Source: Torymus aiolomorphi (taxonomy: Eukaryota; Arthropoda; Insecta; Hymenoptera; Torymidae). From it: a stretch of DNA of 64,000 nt. The position numbers and the translations under genes were made by a program. Below the pieces are notes generated by a model that saw only the letters and a list, made by a program, of their open reading frames with translations, searched no databases and was not told the DNA's origin. Location of the stretch: the NCBI GenBank assembly GCA_036365515.1, contig CM070873.1, forward strand, positions 71,388,529 through 71,452,528, in the 5' to 3' direction. This document shows positions 50,626 to 63,074 of this stretch, in pieces (within the stretch, counting starts at the first letter, position 1; every line of letters begins with the position of its first letter).

Positions 50626-51471
50626 TTAATCGTCCACGTTCACGTTTGGTATGTAGGGTTCGAGGGTACCGTAGATGAGCAGCGAACAAACGCATCCGGA
50701 GTAGATCTTGAGGGTCTCGGTGGTCCCGCTGGCGTAGACGACCTCGACGTTCCGATAGGTCTGGAGGCAGCAGAAAGTGCCCTTGTCCTGGCACTTGGCG
50801 CCCGCGTAGTTGCACTTGATGTGCTCGAGCTGGCGGGGTATGCGACCGCCGGGGTCGGGGATGGGGATGACCGTGTAGTTGCAGACCGAGCTGTTCTGGA
50901 CCTCTCTGACCTCGAACTCGAAGATGCTCTCGTTCTCTATGTGCACCGGTTCCAAGTGACTGTTCTTGAAGGACTGTCGGCTCGTCTCGGTCCAGGGTTT
51001 GTGACGGTTGTTCCTCTTGTCACGGCTCGCCGTGCTGCTGTAATCCCCGCTCTGGTCCCTGGTTATGTCCAGAGGATCGTTGTCCAATTGTTCCTGGTGA
51101 TGACGAGGCCGACGGTGCTGGTGGTGATGGTTATTTCTGTGTCTTCTGTGATTGAGGAACCGACGTTGTGGCACTCGCTTCATTTCCCCGTACTCCTGCT
51201 GCTGCTCCTCGTCCTCCATCTCGAGCTGCAGATGCCGACGGTAGCGAAGGTACTCTTGTCGGTCACTATTATCCTCGCTCACCGTGTCGGCATTATAATC
51301 GCCGTCGGCCTGCAGCGACTTCTTCAGATCCCGGTCCTCCTCCCCGTTGTTGTGCGCAGCACGATGCTGCTGCTTGAGGCGCACGCGCAAATTGTGCGAG
51401 CGGCTCTCGACGTGCGCTACTAGCAGCACCGCCAGGCACAGCACCAACACAAGCTCAATTCTAATCACCAT
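50626..51471 (-). CDS. Secreted cystine-knot ligand precursor (PTTH/trunk-like or IL-17-like)
   Basis: Single intact ORF of 281 aa. I choose ATG at 51471 (AAAATGG context); an upstream GTG in frame is not a plausible start. Residues 1-23 form a signal peptide (hydrophobic VLVLCLAVLLVA). Next is an acidic/Gln-rich pro-region, then a His/Arg-rich stretch (about 107-127) and a dibasic site, RDKRNNRHK (150-158), possibly for convertase cleavage. The C-terminal domain has sequons NSS (193) and NYT (198) and cysteines at 197, 220, 227, 234, 235, 260 and 262, ending GCVC. Seven cysteines, a 23-residue first spacing, an IPRQLE...CN motif and a terminal CxC resemble the PTTH/trunk family that signals through Torso. 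The DPGGRIP...KC and SGCVC features also resemble IL-17. The loop before CxC is shorter than in PTTH. An extracellular ligand is well supported; the family is tentative. I see no upstream coding exon. Confidence 0.85.
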   Translation of the reverse strand: MVIRIELVLVLCLAVLLVAHVESRSHNLRVRLKQQHRAAHNNGEEDRDLKKSLQADGDYNADTVSEDNSDRQEYLRYRRHLQLEMEDEEQQQEYGEMKRVPQRRFLNHRRHRNNHHHQHRRPRHHQEQLDNDPLDITRDQSGDYSSTASRDKRNNRHKPWTETSRQSFKNSHLEPVHIENESIFEFEVREVQNSSVCNYTVIPIPDPGGRIPRQLEHIKCNYAGAKCQDKGTFCCLQTYRNVEVVYASGTTETLKIYSGCVCSLLIYGTLEPYIPNVNVDD

Positions 51472-52617
51472 TTTCGCCACCGTAGTCTGGCCTGACTGCC
51501 TCTCCGTCCCTCCTCTCTTTCTCTCTTCACTTTATCTCTCCCGGGGGTACCTCTCTTATCTCCTCTCTCTCTCTCTCTTTCTCACGAGAGTATCCAATAG
51601 CGGCGCGTGTCTCTGTCTACGTGTCGCGTAAGATGTTGTTCTCCAGCGCACGATATCGAGTTGTAGCGTCAGTAAGCGCGCGCCGCGTGACACTGCGCGA
51701 GACGAGATTCACTCCCGGCTTTACGATAAAGCTCTTCCTCCAAGACAGACAGATATACACACGCGTACAGGCGTATAATACGCTCTTATATTGCGCGCGA
51801 AGAGATAGTGTATACGAGCGCGCTCCTCTCTCTCTCTCTCACTCGCAAGCGCGCGTAGAGAGAGCTTTTTGCACTAACTTCACAGCCCCGCAGGATATTT
51901 TTGGTAGCTGTATCCTGCTGCTACTGCTGCTCGTCTTGTGTTATCGTCGTTGTCGCAGTGACTGCGAAGTGTTGGCCCCACCTGGCCGCGGTCGCGGTTT
52001 AAGTAGGTGTACCGAGGTGCGCTGCTGCCTGCGCGCCACCACCACCACCACCACCGCCGCCGCCGCTTCCACCACCGCGTGTCATCGTCGTCGTCGTCGT
52101 CGTCGTGTCATCTCTCGCGTGCGCGCGCGACACGTAGGGAACTCCGCGCGTTATGGTCCGCTCCTTCTCCTCAATGAACGAGCCTCGATTACTTACTCGC
52201 CTGCCTGGTTGACGTCACGCGGAGGAGGCGCGTGAGCGCGCTCCTCTCTCTCCACTTCGTTCGTCGTCGTCTTCTTCTTCCTCCTGATTTCCTCCTCGAT
52301 CGGTCCGCGCGCGCAGAGCAGTACACAGCGATGGGGAAAGGGGAAAGCACTGATCAGCGCAACAGTCGCGCTCGCTCTTCCTCCTCGTCGTCGTCGCGAT
52401 TCGCTTCTTGACACGCGAGGAAAAAGGCTAGTTCGCGCGCAAGCGGTATTATTGCGGGAGAACTCGCGCAACCCGCGCGTATAGAACACGTGGAGAGAGA
52501 AGGAGAGAGTCGCCGGTTATTCGCGGCTGCGTTTGTTTCGTCATCGAGCGCTCTCGAGTGCGCAAGCCTGTTATCGCGTGTATACGAGTGTCAGTGATAC
52601 GCGAGCGATGCGCACCG

Positions 52618-52707
<90 letters not shown>

Positions 52708-52800
52708 GGACGGACGGATAGAGAAGGAGGAAGTGTTGTGGGCCTTTTCGGAGAGCAGCACACGTAAGAGAGAGAGAGCGAAGGAGCAACATAAGGCTTT
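51472..52800 (-). promoter_or_regulatory. CpG-rich, CT/GA-rich upstream region of the ligand gene
   Basis: GC-rich DNA with CTCTCT runs, (CCA/CCG)n at about 52038-52075, (TCG)n at about 52085-52106 and a long (GA)n at 52621. GAGA-factor-type sites and high CpG fit an insect promoter and 5' UTR for the minus-strand gene. Open frames here (up to 204 codons on the plus strand) are Arg/Ser/Thr-rich composition artefacts. Confidence 0.5.
52621..52705. repeat. (GA)n microsatellite, 85 bp
   Basis: Pure GA tract about 1.15 kb upstream of the ligand gene's ATG. On the gene's strand it is (TC)n. Confidence 0.95.
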
Positions 52801-53905
52801 TTTTAGCTCACCGGCCTGTTATTATTAGCACAACGGAGGTGCATGTGACCAATTTTTTTTTTTTTGCTTCTTCTTCGCGTTTCGACCTGTGGGAAAGTAC
52901 GTTTCTGGGAATCGGCCTCTCGTTGTGGGTGGCTGATTCGGAGCTTTTTTGCCGTCGGTGACCGTGAATAAGAGGGAGAGAGAGGCGGCTAACGCCCGTC
53001 GTCTGACTATACACGTCATTTTCTACTGGCCTGCGCGTGCTACTCGTGGGTGTTATTTACCGGGTGCTATACGGTGAACGATTCTTCATATAGGTCCGTT
53101 AACGCACATCGGTATCTTAATTGTCGGACACTTGAATTGAATAAGTTTTAATGGAAATCTTAAGCTAGATTGGTTATTTGTGTTGGTTATATTCGAAAAG
53201 ATTGGCTCTGTTTTAACATTTTGAAATCTTATTATCAACTTGAATGAATACCGTAGTTATAATTGTATATTAATCATTTGCAAAACTTGCTGCTTGATTT
53301 TACACGCGATATGCACTGGACGTGGATCAGCGGTTTGCTCTAACGTTTGATTCCGTATATATTTACTTTCTTGAATGTAACCTTGCTTGTAAGAATAAAC
53401 ATAGGAATACCTGGTAATATGAAACAGTCAAGTGAGCAGATAAGATAAAAATCTCAAGATTCTTTCAGACTTTGATACGATTAGAAGAGTATACTACTAA
53501 ACCACGAGGCCGGTAAAAAATCTTACGGGAAGTGAGAGTGTAGCAGTAAAGTTTTGCATTAGATTAATAAAATTTTGATTGGTTGAAAGATTACATAAGG
53601 TAAATGAGAATATTTTTTTTATTTTTTATCGCGAGTCATGTTTCTACGGAATGTTGTTTGAAACAATCAGTTTCTAAATTATTTACAGTTATTGATGTAC
53701 ATTTTTATTACATATACGGAAAGTATCGCTAAACATAGCTCGTATCTTACATCATTTGATATAAAAAAAGCACACAGTTTTATCAACGTTTCGTGGCCTG
53801 CTTAACTCCACTGTTTTATAATAAGTCTATATAATTCTTGCACTAATATAGAATCGTTGAATTTTTAAGTTTTCACGTTACCGTTTTTCGGACTACTACG
53901 ACTGA
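52801..53905. other. Intergenic DNA, nothing recognised
   Basis: The GC-rich character fades at about 53050. No gene or clear repeat. Confidence 0.5.
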
Positions 53906-53909
53906 TGAT

Positions 53910-54525
53910 CAATCGGTTTCGTCCCATTTCATAACGTAATCTGTTGTTGGCCTAGGTCTGTCTTGAAAGTAATAAGCCCAAAAAATTGTCTTGGTCCTTA
54001 TCAGGCCCAGGACGGGCCCTAGGCATGAATGTTGTATTTTCATATTTCGATTAATTATCAACCGTGATAACCTGTATTTCAGTTTAAATAAATTAAATAT
54101 TAGCTTATGGGATCCAAGTGGGCCCATTAAGCCCATCAGATCCGTCTTCAGGCTTGACCTTTCTTCCATGTCCAAAACCAAACCTTTTTTACACCAAGGT
54201 TAATCAAAGTCGTTCTCGAAATTCATTATTAGTTCAAAAATGATATTGGGCCAAGAGAAGGCTGTTCGAAGAAAAGTTGGACCCATATTCAGACGTATTT
54301 TGAACTGCAGAATTCAAATCTGAAATAAAAAATAGGGATCTTCGTTAAAAAAATAGACTTGAGCCTCACGGGGCCTTACTAAGGCCCTGAGCCCGAAATT
54401 GGACTAGTTCTTTAGATAGCCCCTTTGATTTTCTGAAAGGTTGGTCTCTTGAGTTTTTTTCTTAAACCCCTTAGTTTTCGAGATATTCCAGTGTGTAAGT
54501 TAAAATAGGACACCCTGTATAACTA
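53910..54525. repeat. Dispersed repeat with GGCCC words, ending GGACACCCTGTATA
   Basis: AAAATAGGGATC, GACTTGAGCCTCACGGGGCC and AAGGCCCTGAGCCC resemble 36385-36660. The right end, AAAATAGGACACCCTGTATA, is a type of terminus seen in arthropod interspersed repeats (from memory). Open frames on both strands are incidental. Confidence 0.5.
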
Positions 54526-54529
54526 TACT

Positions 54530-57228
54530 AGAATGTTTTTCCAAACATGTTTTATAAAAATGTAGAAATTCATAATTTACAGTTAAATGCTTAAATTTTA
54601 CGACGACGAGTATTTACTTTCACATTATTAGTGAATGTATTCCTATAAATAACGATACACGGTTTCAACCCAAATTCTGATATCTGGAAGGAACAAATAT
54701 ATTTTTCTGCACGTGAAGTTGAGAAAATTTTCATAATTAATAAATTATTTATAGATGATTCTGCAAATGAAACAATGAATTTATTTTTATCACTGATGAG
54801 TCCACTCTGGTAATCTGGACGAAACGCCCTTTTTTCGTAAGAAAATGTCGTTATTTCATCTTTTCTAGATGCTTATACTTTAAGGATGAAAACGATTACG
54901 ATTTAATATTCTCGAATTTTTGTTTCCTTTCCCGATTTTCCTATCTTTTCCATTATTTCGGCAGCTGGGCCATTCAAATCATTTATATTTATTATAACTT
55001 TGCTGCCATTAGAATCCTTATATCTATCTAATTTATTTTTATGTTAAACTTTAATTTGAAATTCATGTTTACATCCAATAGTAAGAAATTCAATCAACTG
55101 TAGCCTTTATTCCAAGTAGTATACATCTACTATTGTAAAAATATTTAGCATCAAATTTACTGCACTGTTTTTTTAATAAGGAAGTAAATATGCCATTTGT
55201 ACTATTTACTAACTAATCAATCTAAAAGTAACACTCTAAAAATTATGTTCCATTCTTTTTATATTACTGATAAATTTTTCGATTAAGAAGTTATTGATTT
55301 ACAGAAATAAATCATTCTTGTAGACATTAATTCGAAATTATTTGAATTTTATTGAATTGTTTATTGAATTTAATTGATACGTCTATAAATCTATGTATAT
55401 TTGCATAAACATTCTTACCATAAATGTCTTATAATATCTCTTTATTTTTGCAGATAAAGAGTTTTTACAGACAAGAAATCGTGTTTATTTTCTTTATTAT
55501 TTAATTAACTACAGTATTTTATCTTACGGAATAAAACAGCTTTATGAATGATTCCTTTTATGAAACACTACTAATATTAATGATAAATAAGAAATATTTA
55601 TTTTATTCCATAAAATTAAGTAAACATATAAAGATATATTAGTAAACCAAATCATTAGATTATATAATGTAATAGAAACGTTGTGTTCAGATATTGACAG
55701 ATATAAATGTCAAATTTTCAACGAAAAAGTAAGTACGTGTTATAGACATTTTTCACAAAAATTTTAGAAAATAAAAGATAAGATTAAATATATTTTTGGG
55801 AAAAATTTCATAATTATTGTTTATACTAATCACTCAATAATTTTATTTAAAAAATAAATATTACTTTAGAAAACTTAAAAAATGTGATTTCCACTAATTC
55901 TGGTATAATAATGTAAAAAATTTAATAATTTTGAATGGCACTCATGTGATGATTAATGCAGTAATTTTAATCATTCTTTTTGTGTCTCCTGACATATTTA
56001 GAATAAAAACGTAGGTTTTAAATCGGTCAATTTTTATTTTACTTCATAGAGACTAAATAGTGTCTAGACTAGAGACAATCTATATTTTGCTTATATATGA
56101 TTTTAATTTATACATTTTGCTTCTCAAAGAATTTTATCAGTGTGATTTCCTTAGAAATTATTTTCTTTTAACATTCTTATTAGCCAATATATTGAAATCG
56201 GATTTAAATCTTACAAATAAAATCAATTAGCATACAATACTTTTTGATACGTTAATCTTGAATCAGCAGTTGGCCGTGAAAAAGTTAAATGAAAAGATAT
56301 CGTGAGTACAGTGAACTGCTGTGAAGAACTTTCGCTTAATAACATTCTTTTAATTATTATTGTTAATATACACATGAATATCATAAATTTTAAGTAATCT
56401 TTTCATTGTTATTGAATGATTTGTTCATCCCTTACATCATGTAATTTGTAGTATGCTTTTATCTTTATTTGCATCCATGAAAATTATATTTGATAAATTA
56501 TTTTTAGAGTATCATTCTTAATTTTTATTCAGTATTTATTAAAAATATAGCCTGTAATGTACATCAGTTTATCTATAGCAATAAACTCCGTGCCAAGGGA
56601 ATATATTTATAAATTATAAAATAACTGTCAATTTTAATTTACATTTTAGTTATTTTCTGGTACTCTCCTCACATTGAGAATATCAAACATTCCACTGGGT
56701 TTTCCATGCAGTAGACACCCTGGTTGAAGTTTGAATATCTTAGTAGTACATAGATAAATTCGATAAAATTACAAGTTATTTAATTGAGATTTTTCCTAAA
56801 TACTAGAATATTTAAAGTTTTAGTCATCAGGTAATAAAGGTAATGAAGTCCAAGAAGATATATTATTCCTTTTTTTTCGACTGACCATATAGTTTTTCTA
56901 ATCTAAAAAGATATATTATTTTAAGGACTAAAATAATTGTGTGAATTGATGAAAATAATTGAGTGAATTGATGAAATTATGTTATTGAATTTCTGAAATC
57001 CGAGATTAATTGAGAAGTAAGAAATGAATAATTTTGATTTGTCTTTTTAATACCAGTTCATTTAGAACATTACAACTCGATCGTTTTTATTTAAAGATAT
57101 GAAAGTTTTTATACAAATACTCTTAAAAATTATTTTTATATAGCGAAAAAGAAGTTCGATAGATTGTAATAGGATTTAAAAAATCGCTACCGGTTCACTT
57201 TGATACTTAGCTTAAACAAAAAAAATGA
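54530..57228. other. AT-rich intergenic DNA, nothing recognised
   Basis: 2.7 kb with no open frame worth reporting, no RNA-gene motifs and no obvious inverted repeat. The plainest stretch of the window. Confidence 0.6.
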
Positions 57229-57353
57229 GACCTGTCTGGTTAAAATCGATCGAGTAGATCCGGAGATATGATGGTCCTACGGACACACACACCCACACAC
57301 CCACGCACGCACGCACGCACGCAGGCACACGCGCGCGCATACAGACACACACA

Positions 57354-57424
<71 letters not shown>

Positions 57425-57560
57425 ATACGAAAATTTTCTGAAAATGGTATATTTCTATTCTACATGTGTTAGGTAAATATAATATTACTATCATGTTTTC
57501 ATCATATTTTTTTTACTATTACAAAGCTTTCTCTGTGAAGAACCAAAAGATTTAACCTTA
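57229..57560 (-). repeat. TG-microsatellite-centred repeat, copy 3 (inverted)
   Basis: Read on the minus strand: AAAGCTTTGTAATAGTAAAA, then (TG)n (57421-57361, continuing with GTGC/GTGG variants to 57292), then ATCTCCGGATCTACTCGATC and AACCAGACAGGTCTCATTTT. This is the same order as copy 2 at 30230. Confidence 0.7.
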
Positions 57561-58480
57561 ATGTCTTTTGAGCTTATGAACGGATTTTTTTAATCAACAA
57601 GTTCAGTTTATACATTTAAAAAAGGTACTTCTGTGCAAAATGTCATAAAGATCAGTTGATTTTTATTCCTGTTAATGTATGCTCAAGAAAATGCAATTTT
57701 TGCCAAAAATATGATTTTCTCATAAGTTGAACGCATATACACTCTTGAAATTTTAGTAGATTCAAGTACTGAATACATTTAATATTTTATCAAAATTGCT
57801 TTAAGATTCATGAAATATTCTTTCAAATACAAGTTATGTAAGGCAAATAAAGAAGCTTTTTTATTAAAAATAAACCGCACGCACGCACTTATACATAGAC
57901 AGAAAGAAAAATTCTCAAAAATAGTGGATTTTAATGCCAAATGTCATAAAACTTATTTTAAAACATTTTTTTCTCATTTTTTTTTAGTTTTACAAAGCTT
58001 CCTTTGTGTGGAAGCAAAAGTCTAATTGGTTGCCTATAATTCAAAATAGCTTAATTGAAATAAAAATTCTCACATTCTTACATTAAGCTTAAAAAATAAA
58101 GTCGAATCAGCTTACAAGTATGGCATTTTCGGTTAATAATTGAAGGCCTGGAAAGAGAAAGGGGACATAGCCCATTCAGTTAACACGCGTTATGTCCCCC
58201 TTCTTTTTCTGACCCCTCAATAATAGGACAAGTAAAATTCGTTTATGTAATTGTATAATGGTGATTTGTAATTTTGATATAATTTATAAAAAAAATAATA
58301 TAGGTATATTCTTATTTTAACCAGTGGAGTACCATTACTCCTTCAGTAGACCAGTTGAATGTTGAATCATTCACAAAACTTCTTTATATTTTAGAATTAA
58401 ATCTACTATAGTAAAACAAAATACATGAAACTAAAAAAAATTGAATTGAACCACTGTCCTTAAAAATATTGGTAAAATCG
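57561..58480. other. Intergenic DNA with a partial repeat end and a small hairpin
   Basis: 57960-58020 on the minus strand reads CTTTTGCTTCC...AAGGAAGCTTTGTAAAACT, a fragment of the TG-centred family without its tract. 58150-58202 contains an AGAAAGGGGACATA / TATGTCCCCCTTCT hairpin. No gene. Confidence 0.45.
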
Positions 58481-58939
58481 TCGCGCGGTACGAAGAAAAG
58501 CCAAAAACGCGTCTAAGGCGAAGAAAAGCCAGTTTGCGTCCTCCCAGACGAAGAAAAGCCAGTTTGACTTTTTAAACGAAAATAACATTTAGTTGGTATT
58601 TTATAGATAACTTTCAGATAATAAGATAAGATAAAGATAACAAGATAACCAAAAAGATTAAAAATCTTTTTAAAAAGATAAAAAGATGATCAGTCAAGAT
58701 AATTAGATAACTAGTAATTGATTAGATGCCGTCAGTCGGGATTTTTTCTCCGCAGGAACGGCGCAAACTGGCTTTTTTTTCGTCTGGGAAGATTTAAACT
58801 GACTTTTCTTCGTCTGGGAGGGCGCAAACTGGTTTTTCTTCGTCTGGGAGGACACAAACTGGCTTTTCTTCGCCTTAGATCCGTTTTTGACTTTTCTTCG
58901 CCTGTAACTTCCAAGTTGGCTTTTCTTCGTACCGCGCGA
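58481..58939. mobile_element. 459-bp TIR element built from 30-bp repeats
   Basis: The ends TCGCGCGGTACGAAGAAAAG and CTTTTCTTCGTACCGCGCGA are exact inverses. Within the right arm a 30-bp unit (AAACTGGCTTTTCTTCGTCT plus GGGAGGACAC) is repeated about four times; the left arm has about two in inverse orientation. Because 30 is a multiple of three, both strands show regular open frames, which are not genes. Confidence 0.75.
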
Positions 58940-60724
58940 TGAAATAACAAGAATTGTTACAGTGAGTTATCACTTATATTATTAAAAGTCGTGCTTCTAA
59001 AATTAGATCACTGGTTCGGAAATTAGATATTAGTATGTCTATCAATTCCTTTTTTTTGTATTAATCAGGCCATGTTATTACTAAATATTATCTTCAAAAT
59101 TGAGCATAAACTGTGTCATAGATATGCGTTTTCATTTAAAAAATCGCTATCGATTCATTGTCACTGAGCTTTTTCCAACTAAATGTATTGTTTCATTGTA
59201 TTACGTATCGATTCCATAATAAAAAAACTGCTACTAACTGAATTAGCAGAATGCTTTCTCAAAAAGTATCTTAAAGAAATAGAAAATGTAGATAAGAAGT
59301 GATTTTAAAAAATCTATTGATTTTTATTATTATTTTTTTAAAAAGCAAATTCTGATTATTCATAATTTTTATAAATTCCTTGAGCTATTAGACTTTTATT
59401 ATTTTGACAATATACCCACAAATAAAAAATAAAAATAAAAAAATTTTCTATAAAAAAATCTGATATTTTAATTTAAACTTTTTCTCTTAAACTATAATTT
59501 GATATATTTAATCGATTTCAACACAAGCATATTTTTATGCAATAAACTTCAACATTTCGAACCGATGTTTTATAATTATATGCTGCTTTAGAGTGATATA
59601 TAGATGCTCTCAAAGCTCGGTTCAGCTTTACCTGTGAACCTTACCGTATCGAATCTTAGCCATTTTTAATAGAAACATCTCCTGCTACAGGCAGTTCTCT
59701 TTGATTCAGGATGATTTTTTCTGAGTGTAAATTACTATATTCGTCCGTACGAAGATTATGATTAATTTTGATAAAGTTTTTACTTCTTGAAATCCAAATT
59801 TTTAAATCAAAAAGGAAAATTCAAGTACTTAAAATAGACACACTCAAATACAATAACGTGTACTTCATAAGTATCTGTCTACATTTTATACATCTTTAAT
59901 ACAAATCACAGTTGAAAGATGAACCAGTCTTTTGATCCGCATTTTCAACTAAAAAACTATAAAATCATTAAAAAAAGATTAAAAGATTATCAAACGTACT
60001 TTAATGTTAAAACGTTTATATTAATATATGTTCAATATAAATTGCTAAAACAAGTTTTTTTAATTCATTAAAATAGCATGATTATTTTGTTTAAAGTTGA
60101 TGCAATCTTTAAATCAATATTCTCAGCTTAAAAATAACTTTAAAATAATCTTAAAAGACATGGATAGAGAGAGCATTAAGCGTATTTCAAAAATATTATA
60201 TGCATCTTTGAGATGAAATGCTAAAAAAGTTATTTACAATTTATAAAATTAGTTAATTTTTCGATAAAGTGGCCACTTTTTCAAATTTGCAAATCTTATA
60301 ATAATTTTAAATGTACAAAAATCATTGAAAAAGTTTTTCACAAATTGTTGCCTGTAAATATAAAACAGTGAAAATTGACTATTTCAGTAGTGCGTATATC
60401 CAATATTTCAATACTGTCGCTCCTAAAGGAAGATATAAGCCACCGAAAATTAATCCGGTGTATAGTGACGACTGCTTGTTTTCTGTACTAAAGCATAGGG
60501 TTTCCCCAGGTGGTGATAAAGCGACAGAGGGAAGGGCATCGACCCGCACTTCATTAGACTCCGTTTTCCCGCACACTGAGAGAAAGAATCTTTATTTTTA
60601 ACATGGTAATGATAAATATAAAGTTTTTCTTTTCTCACTGCACTCTTCGACTTGGTTAAAACTGCAGTGTAGTTCTTCGAAAAATTTAGAAGCTGCCGTT
60701 GCCGCCGCATACAACATTCCTGAT
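58940..60724. other. AT-rich intergenic DNA, nothing recognised
   Basis: The 77-codon frame at 60368 and its antisense partner have no recognised family. Confidence 0.5.
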
Positions 60725-60794
60725 TTAAGGAAGTGTGGTACTCATGCACTTTGTTTTACCGGCAGAACTCGGTAAATTCTATATTATTAAAATA

Positions 60795-61040
60795 AATATA
60801 TCGAATTACGTCTTATAAAGAGATAGTTGCCCTGCGCAATGTAATAATCTACCAGCCTACGCAGTTTTAAGCCCAAATATCAACGGCACCCTAAAAAATT
60901 TTGCGAATGAAATTTCGGTTATTTTTGTTCGCAAAATTTTTTAGGATGCCATTGATATTTGAGCTTAAAACTGCGTAGGCTGGTAGATTATTACATTGCG
61001 CAGGGTAACTATCTCTTTATAAGACGTAATTCGATATATT
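60795..61040. repeat. Nested 246-bp palindrome
   Basis: Begins AATATATCGAATTACG and ends CGTAATTCGATATATT, with arms of about 110 bp and only a few mismatches. It is absent from the corresponding point of the right arm (about 63003), so it inserted after the large palindrome formed. Confidence 0.8.
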
Positions 61041-61621
61041 TCCCGCGTAAAAATAATTACGTTTGGCTAAAGTTTGTATCAAGTTGATGTTTTGGATAAC
61101 TTCTCAGCAACTGTAGCCAATGGGACGCTGCCAAACTTCAAATTTTCGTAGTTCAATGTTCGGCGTAACTTTATAATAACTTTATCAGGACTTTACACGA
61201 ATATCTTTTGCGTAAATTTCTGGGTACTACGTTCAGCGTAAGTTTAGGATGACTTATCTGGATGTTTATAGTAACTTTATACAAAGCTCTGTGAAACTTT
61301 TTCTAAAGTATTGGGGTGCCCAATAAGTTTGGGGCATCTTAATCCCAACTTTGGCCAAACTTCAAATCAGTCACTAATTAATACAATAAGTTTGGCTCAA
61401 CTTAACCCCCACTTTGGCAAAACTTCATATCAGAAGATAATTATTACAAATAATGTTTGGCAAAAGATCTGGTAAACTTTTGCAGGGCCTACACGCAAGA
61501 TATGCATGGTCTACTGCCTTGATAACGCCTACTGGTAACCGACCTCTAGTTACAAAATTTACAAAGATTTTATACACACTTCATAATTTTCACGATAAGA
61601 ATTCATTAAACAAAAATGCTA

Positions 61622-61965
61622 CTATACAACCTGTTCTGAAAATGTGTGCGTCTGTAAACATAATCGTGTAGAGCGCAAAATTCTAAGAAAAAAGTTCCTT
61701 TACCATTTTTTCAAATGACTAGTACTTTTTTAGTAACTGATTTATTTAAATTGTTTGTTTTTAATAGGAATTGTATATCTATAAATATCATCTTATAAAC
61801 ATATGTATACATTTTCTATTAAAAACAAACAATTTAAATACATCAGTTACTAAACAAGTACTATAGTCATATGAAAAAATGGTATAGGAACTTTTTTCTT
61901 AGTATTTTGCGCTCTACAGGATTATGTTTACAGACGCATACATTTTCAGAACAAGTTGTATAATA
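61622..61965. repeat. Nested palindrome of about 340 bp in the central loop
   Basis: ATACAACCTGTTCTGAAAAT, TGCGTCTGTAAACATAAT and TTTAAATTGTTTGTTTTTAA recur inverted on the other side; the loop is near 61790. Confidence 0.75.
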
Positions 61966-63074
61966 TAATGTTAGATTTTTTTCTGAAGATTAAAAAGACA
62001 TTAAATAATAAGAATAGATAACTTTTGAAATTCAAATAAAAATAGAATAATTCAGAAATACATATATATTATGTACATATTGTCTTCTCATACCATTTCA
62101 TGACACCTAAATACCATAAACGAAGCAGGCGGAGGGAGATACCAGCAGGAATACATCTATAAGTTGTACATCTCACCATTCTTCCTGCGGAAATGTAATA
62201 AATTTTTCGTTAGCCTTTGTACTTCAAAATAATCTTCGTGCAAAAACTTTAAGTTTCCAACATTCATGAATGGTAAGTTCTGCAACAACGCCGAATTCAT
62301 GCACGTATAAACATAACAATTCACAAAACATTTGCTCTGACATTTTGCTAGAATTTGATTGTAAATTTTATGATTGCAATGTAGGTATGGATACAAATAT
62401 TAAGGTTAGAAGGTTAGTCTACAATACAGTATTTATACAGTATCATAGGAAGAAAGACTTATCTGCAAATGGTGCCTTTTCCTTTCTGCGGATCATGGAA
62501 CTGTTGACCACCGGCAGCGTTATCGAGGCAGTAGACCGTGTATATCTTACGTGTAGGCCCTGCAAAAGTTTACCTGATCTTTTGCCGAACATTATTTGTA
62601 ATTATTATCTTCTGACATGAAGTTTCGCCAAAGTTGGGATTAAGTTGCGCCAAACTTATTGTATTAATTATGGACTGATTTGAAGTTTGGCCAAAGTTGG
62701 GATTAAGTTGCCCCAAACTTATTGGGCACCCCAATACTTCAGAAAAAGTTTCACAGCGCTTTGTATAAAGTTACTATAAACATCCAGATAAGTCATCCTA
62801 AACTTATGCTGAACGTAGTACCTAGAAATTTACGCAAAAGATATTCGTGTAAAGTCCTGATAAAGTTATTATAAAGTTACGCCGAACATTGAACTACGAA
62901 AATTTGAAGTTTGGCAGCGTCTCATTGGCTACAGTTGCTGAGAAGTTATCCAAAACGTTAACTTTATACAAACTTCAGCCACACGTAATTATTTTTACGC
63001 GGGTTATTTTAATAATATAGAATTTACCGTGTTCTGCCGGTAAAACAGAGTACATGAGTACCACACCCTCTTAA

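Larger units (their letters stand above)
60729..63070. mobile_element. TTAA-flanked 2.34-kb palindromic element with nested palindromes
   Basis: TTAA at 60725-60728 and 63071-63074 bounds ends GGAAGTGTGGTACTCATG and its near complement. Arms of over 500 bp (61047-61540 against 62480-63003) are rich in AAGTTTGG/CCAAACTT words and highly similar. A complete second palindrome (60795-61040) interrupts the left arm, and a third (61622-61965) lies in the central loop. Open frames of 72-116 codons in the loop show no family resemblance. No transposase. Confidence 0.75.

Noticed and set aside
50821..51423. 200-codon plus-strand frame opposite the ligand gene
   Set aside because: Leu/Val-rich antisense shadow of the minus-strand ORF, which has the signal peptide and the cysteine pattern.
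51621..52235. 204-codon plus-strand frame in the CpG-rich upstream region
   Set aside because: Composition-driven Arg/Ser/Thr/Ala runs from CCA, CCG and TCG repeats, with no domain.
57212..57422. Cys-Val open frames on the minus strand
   Set aside because: Translation of the (AC)n tract.
58718..58950. Overlapping 72-74-codon frames on both strands
   Set aside because: Produced by a 30-bp minisatellite inside a TIR element.
62157..62620. 79- and 116-codon frames in the loop of the 2.3-kb palindrome
   Set aside because: They run into the inverted arms, show no family resemblance, and overlap each other on opposite strands.
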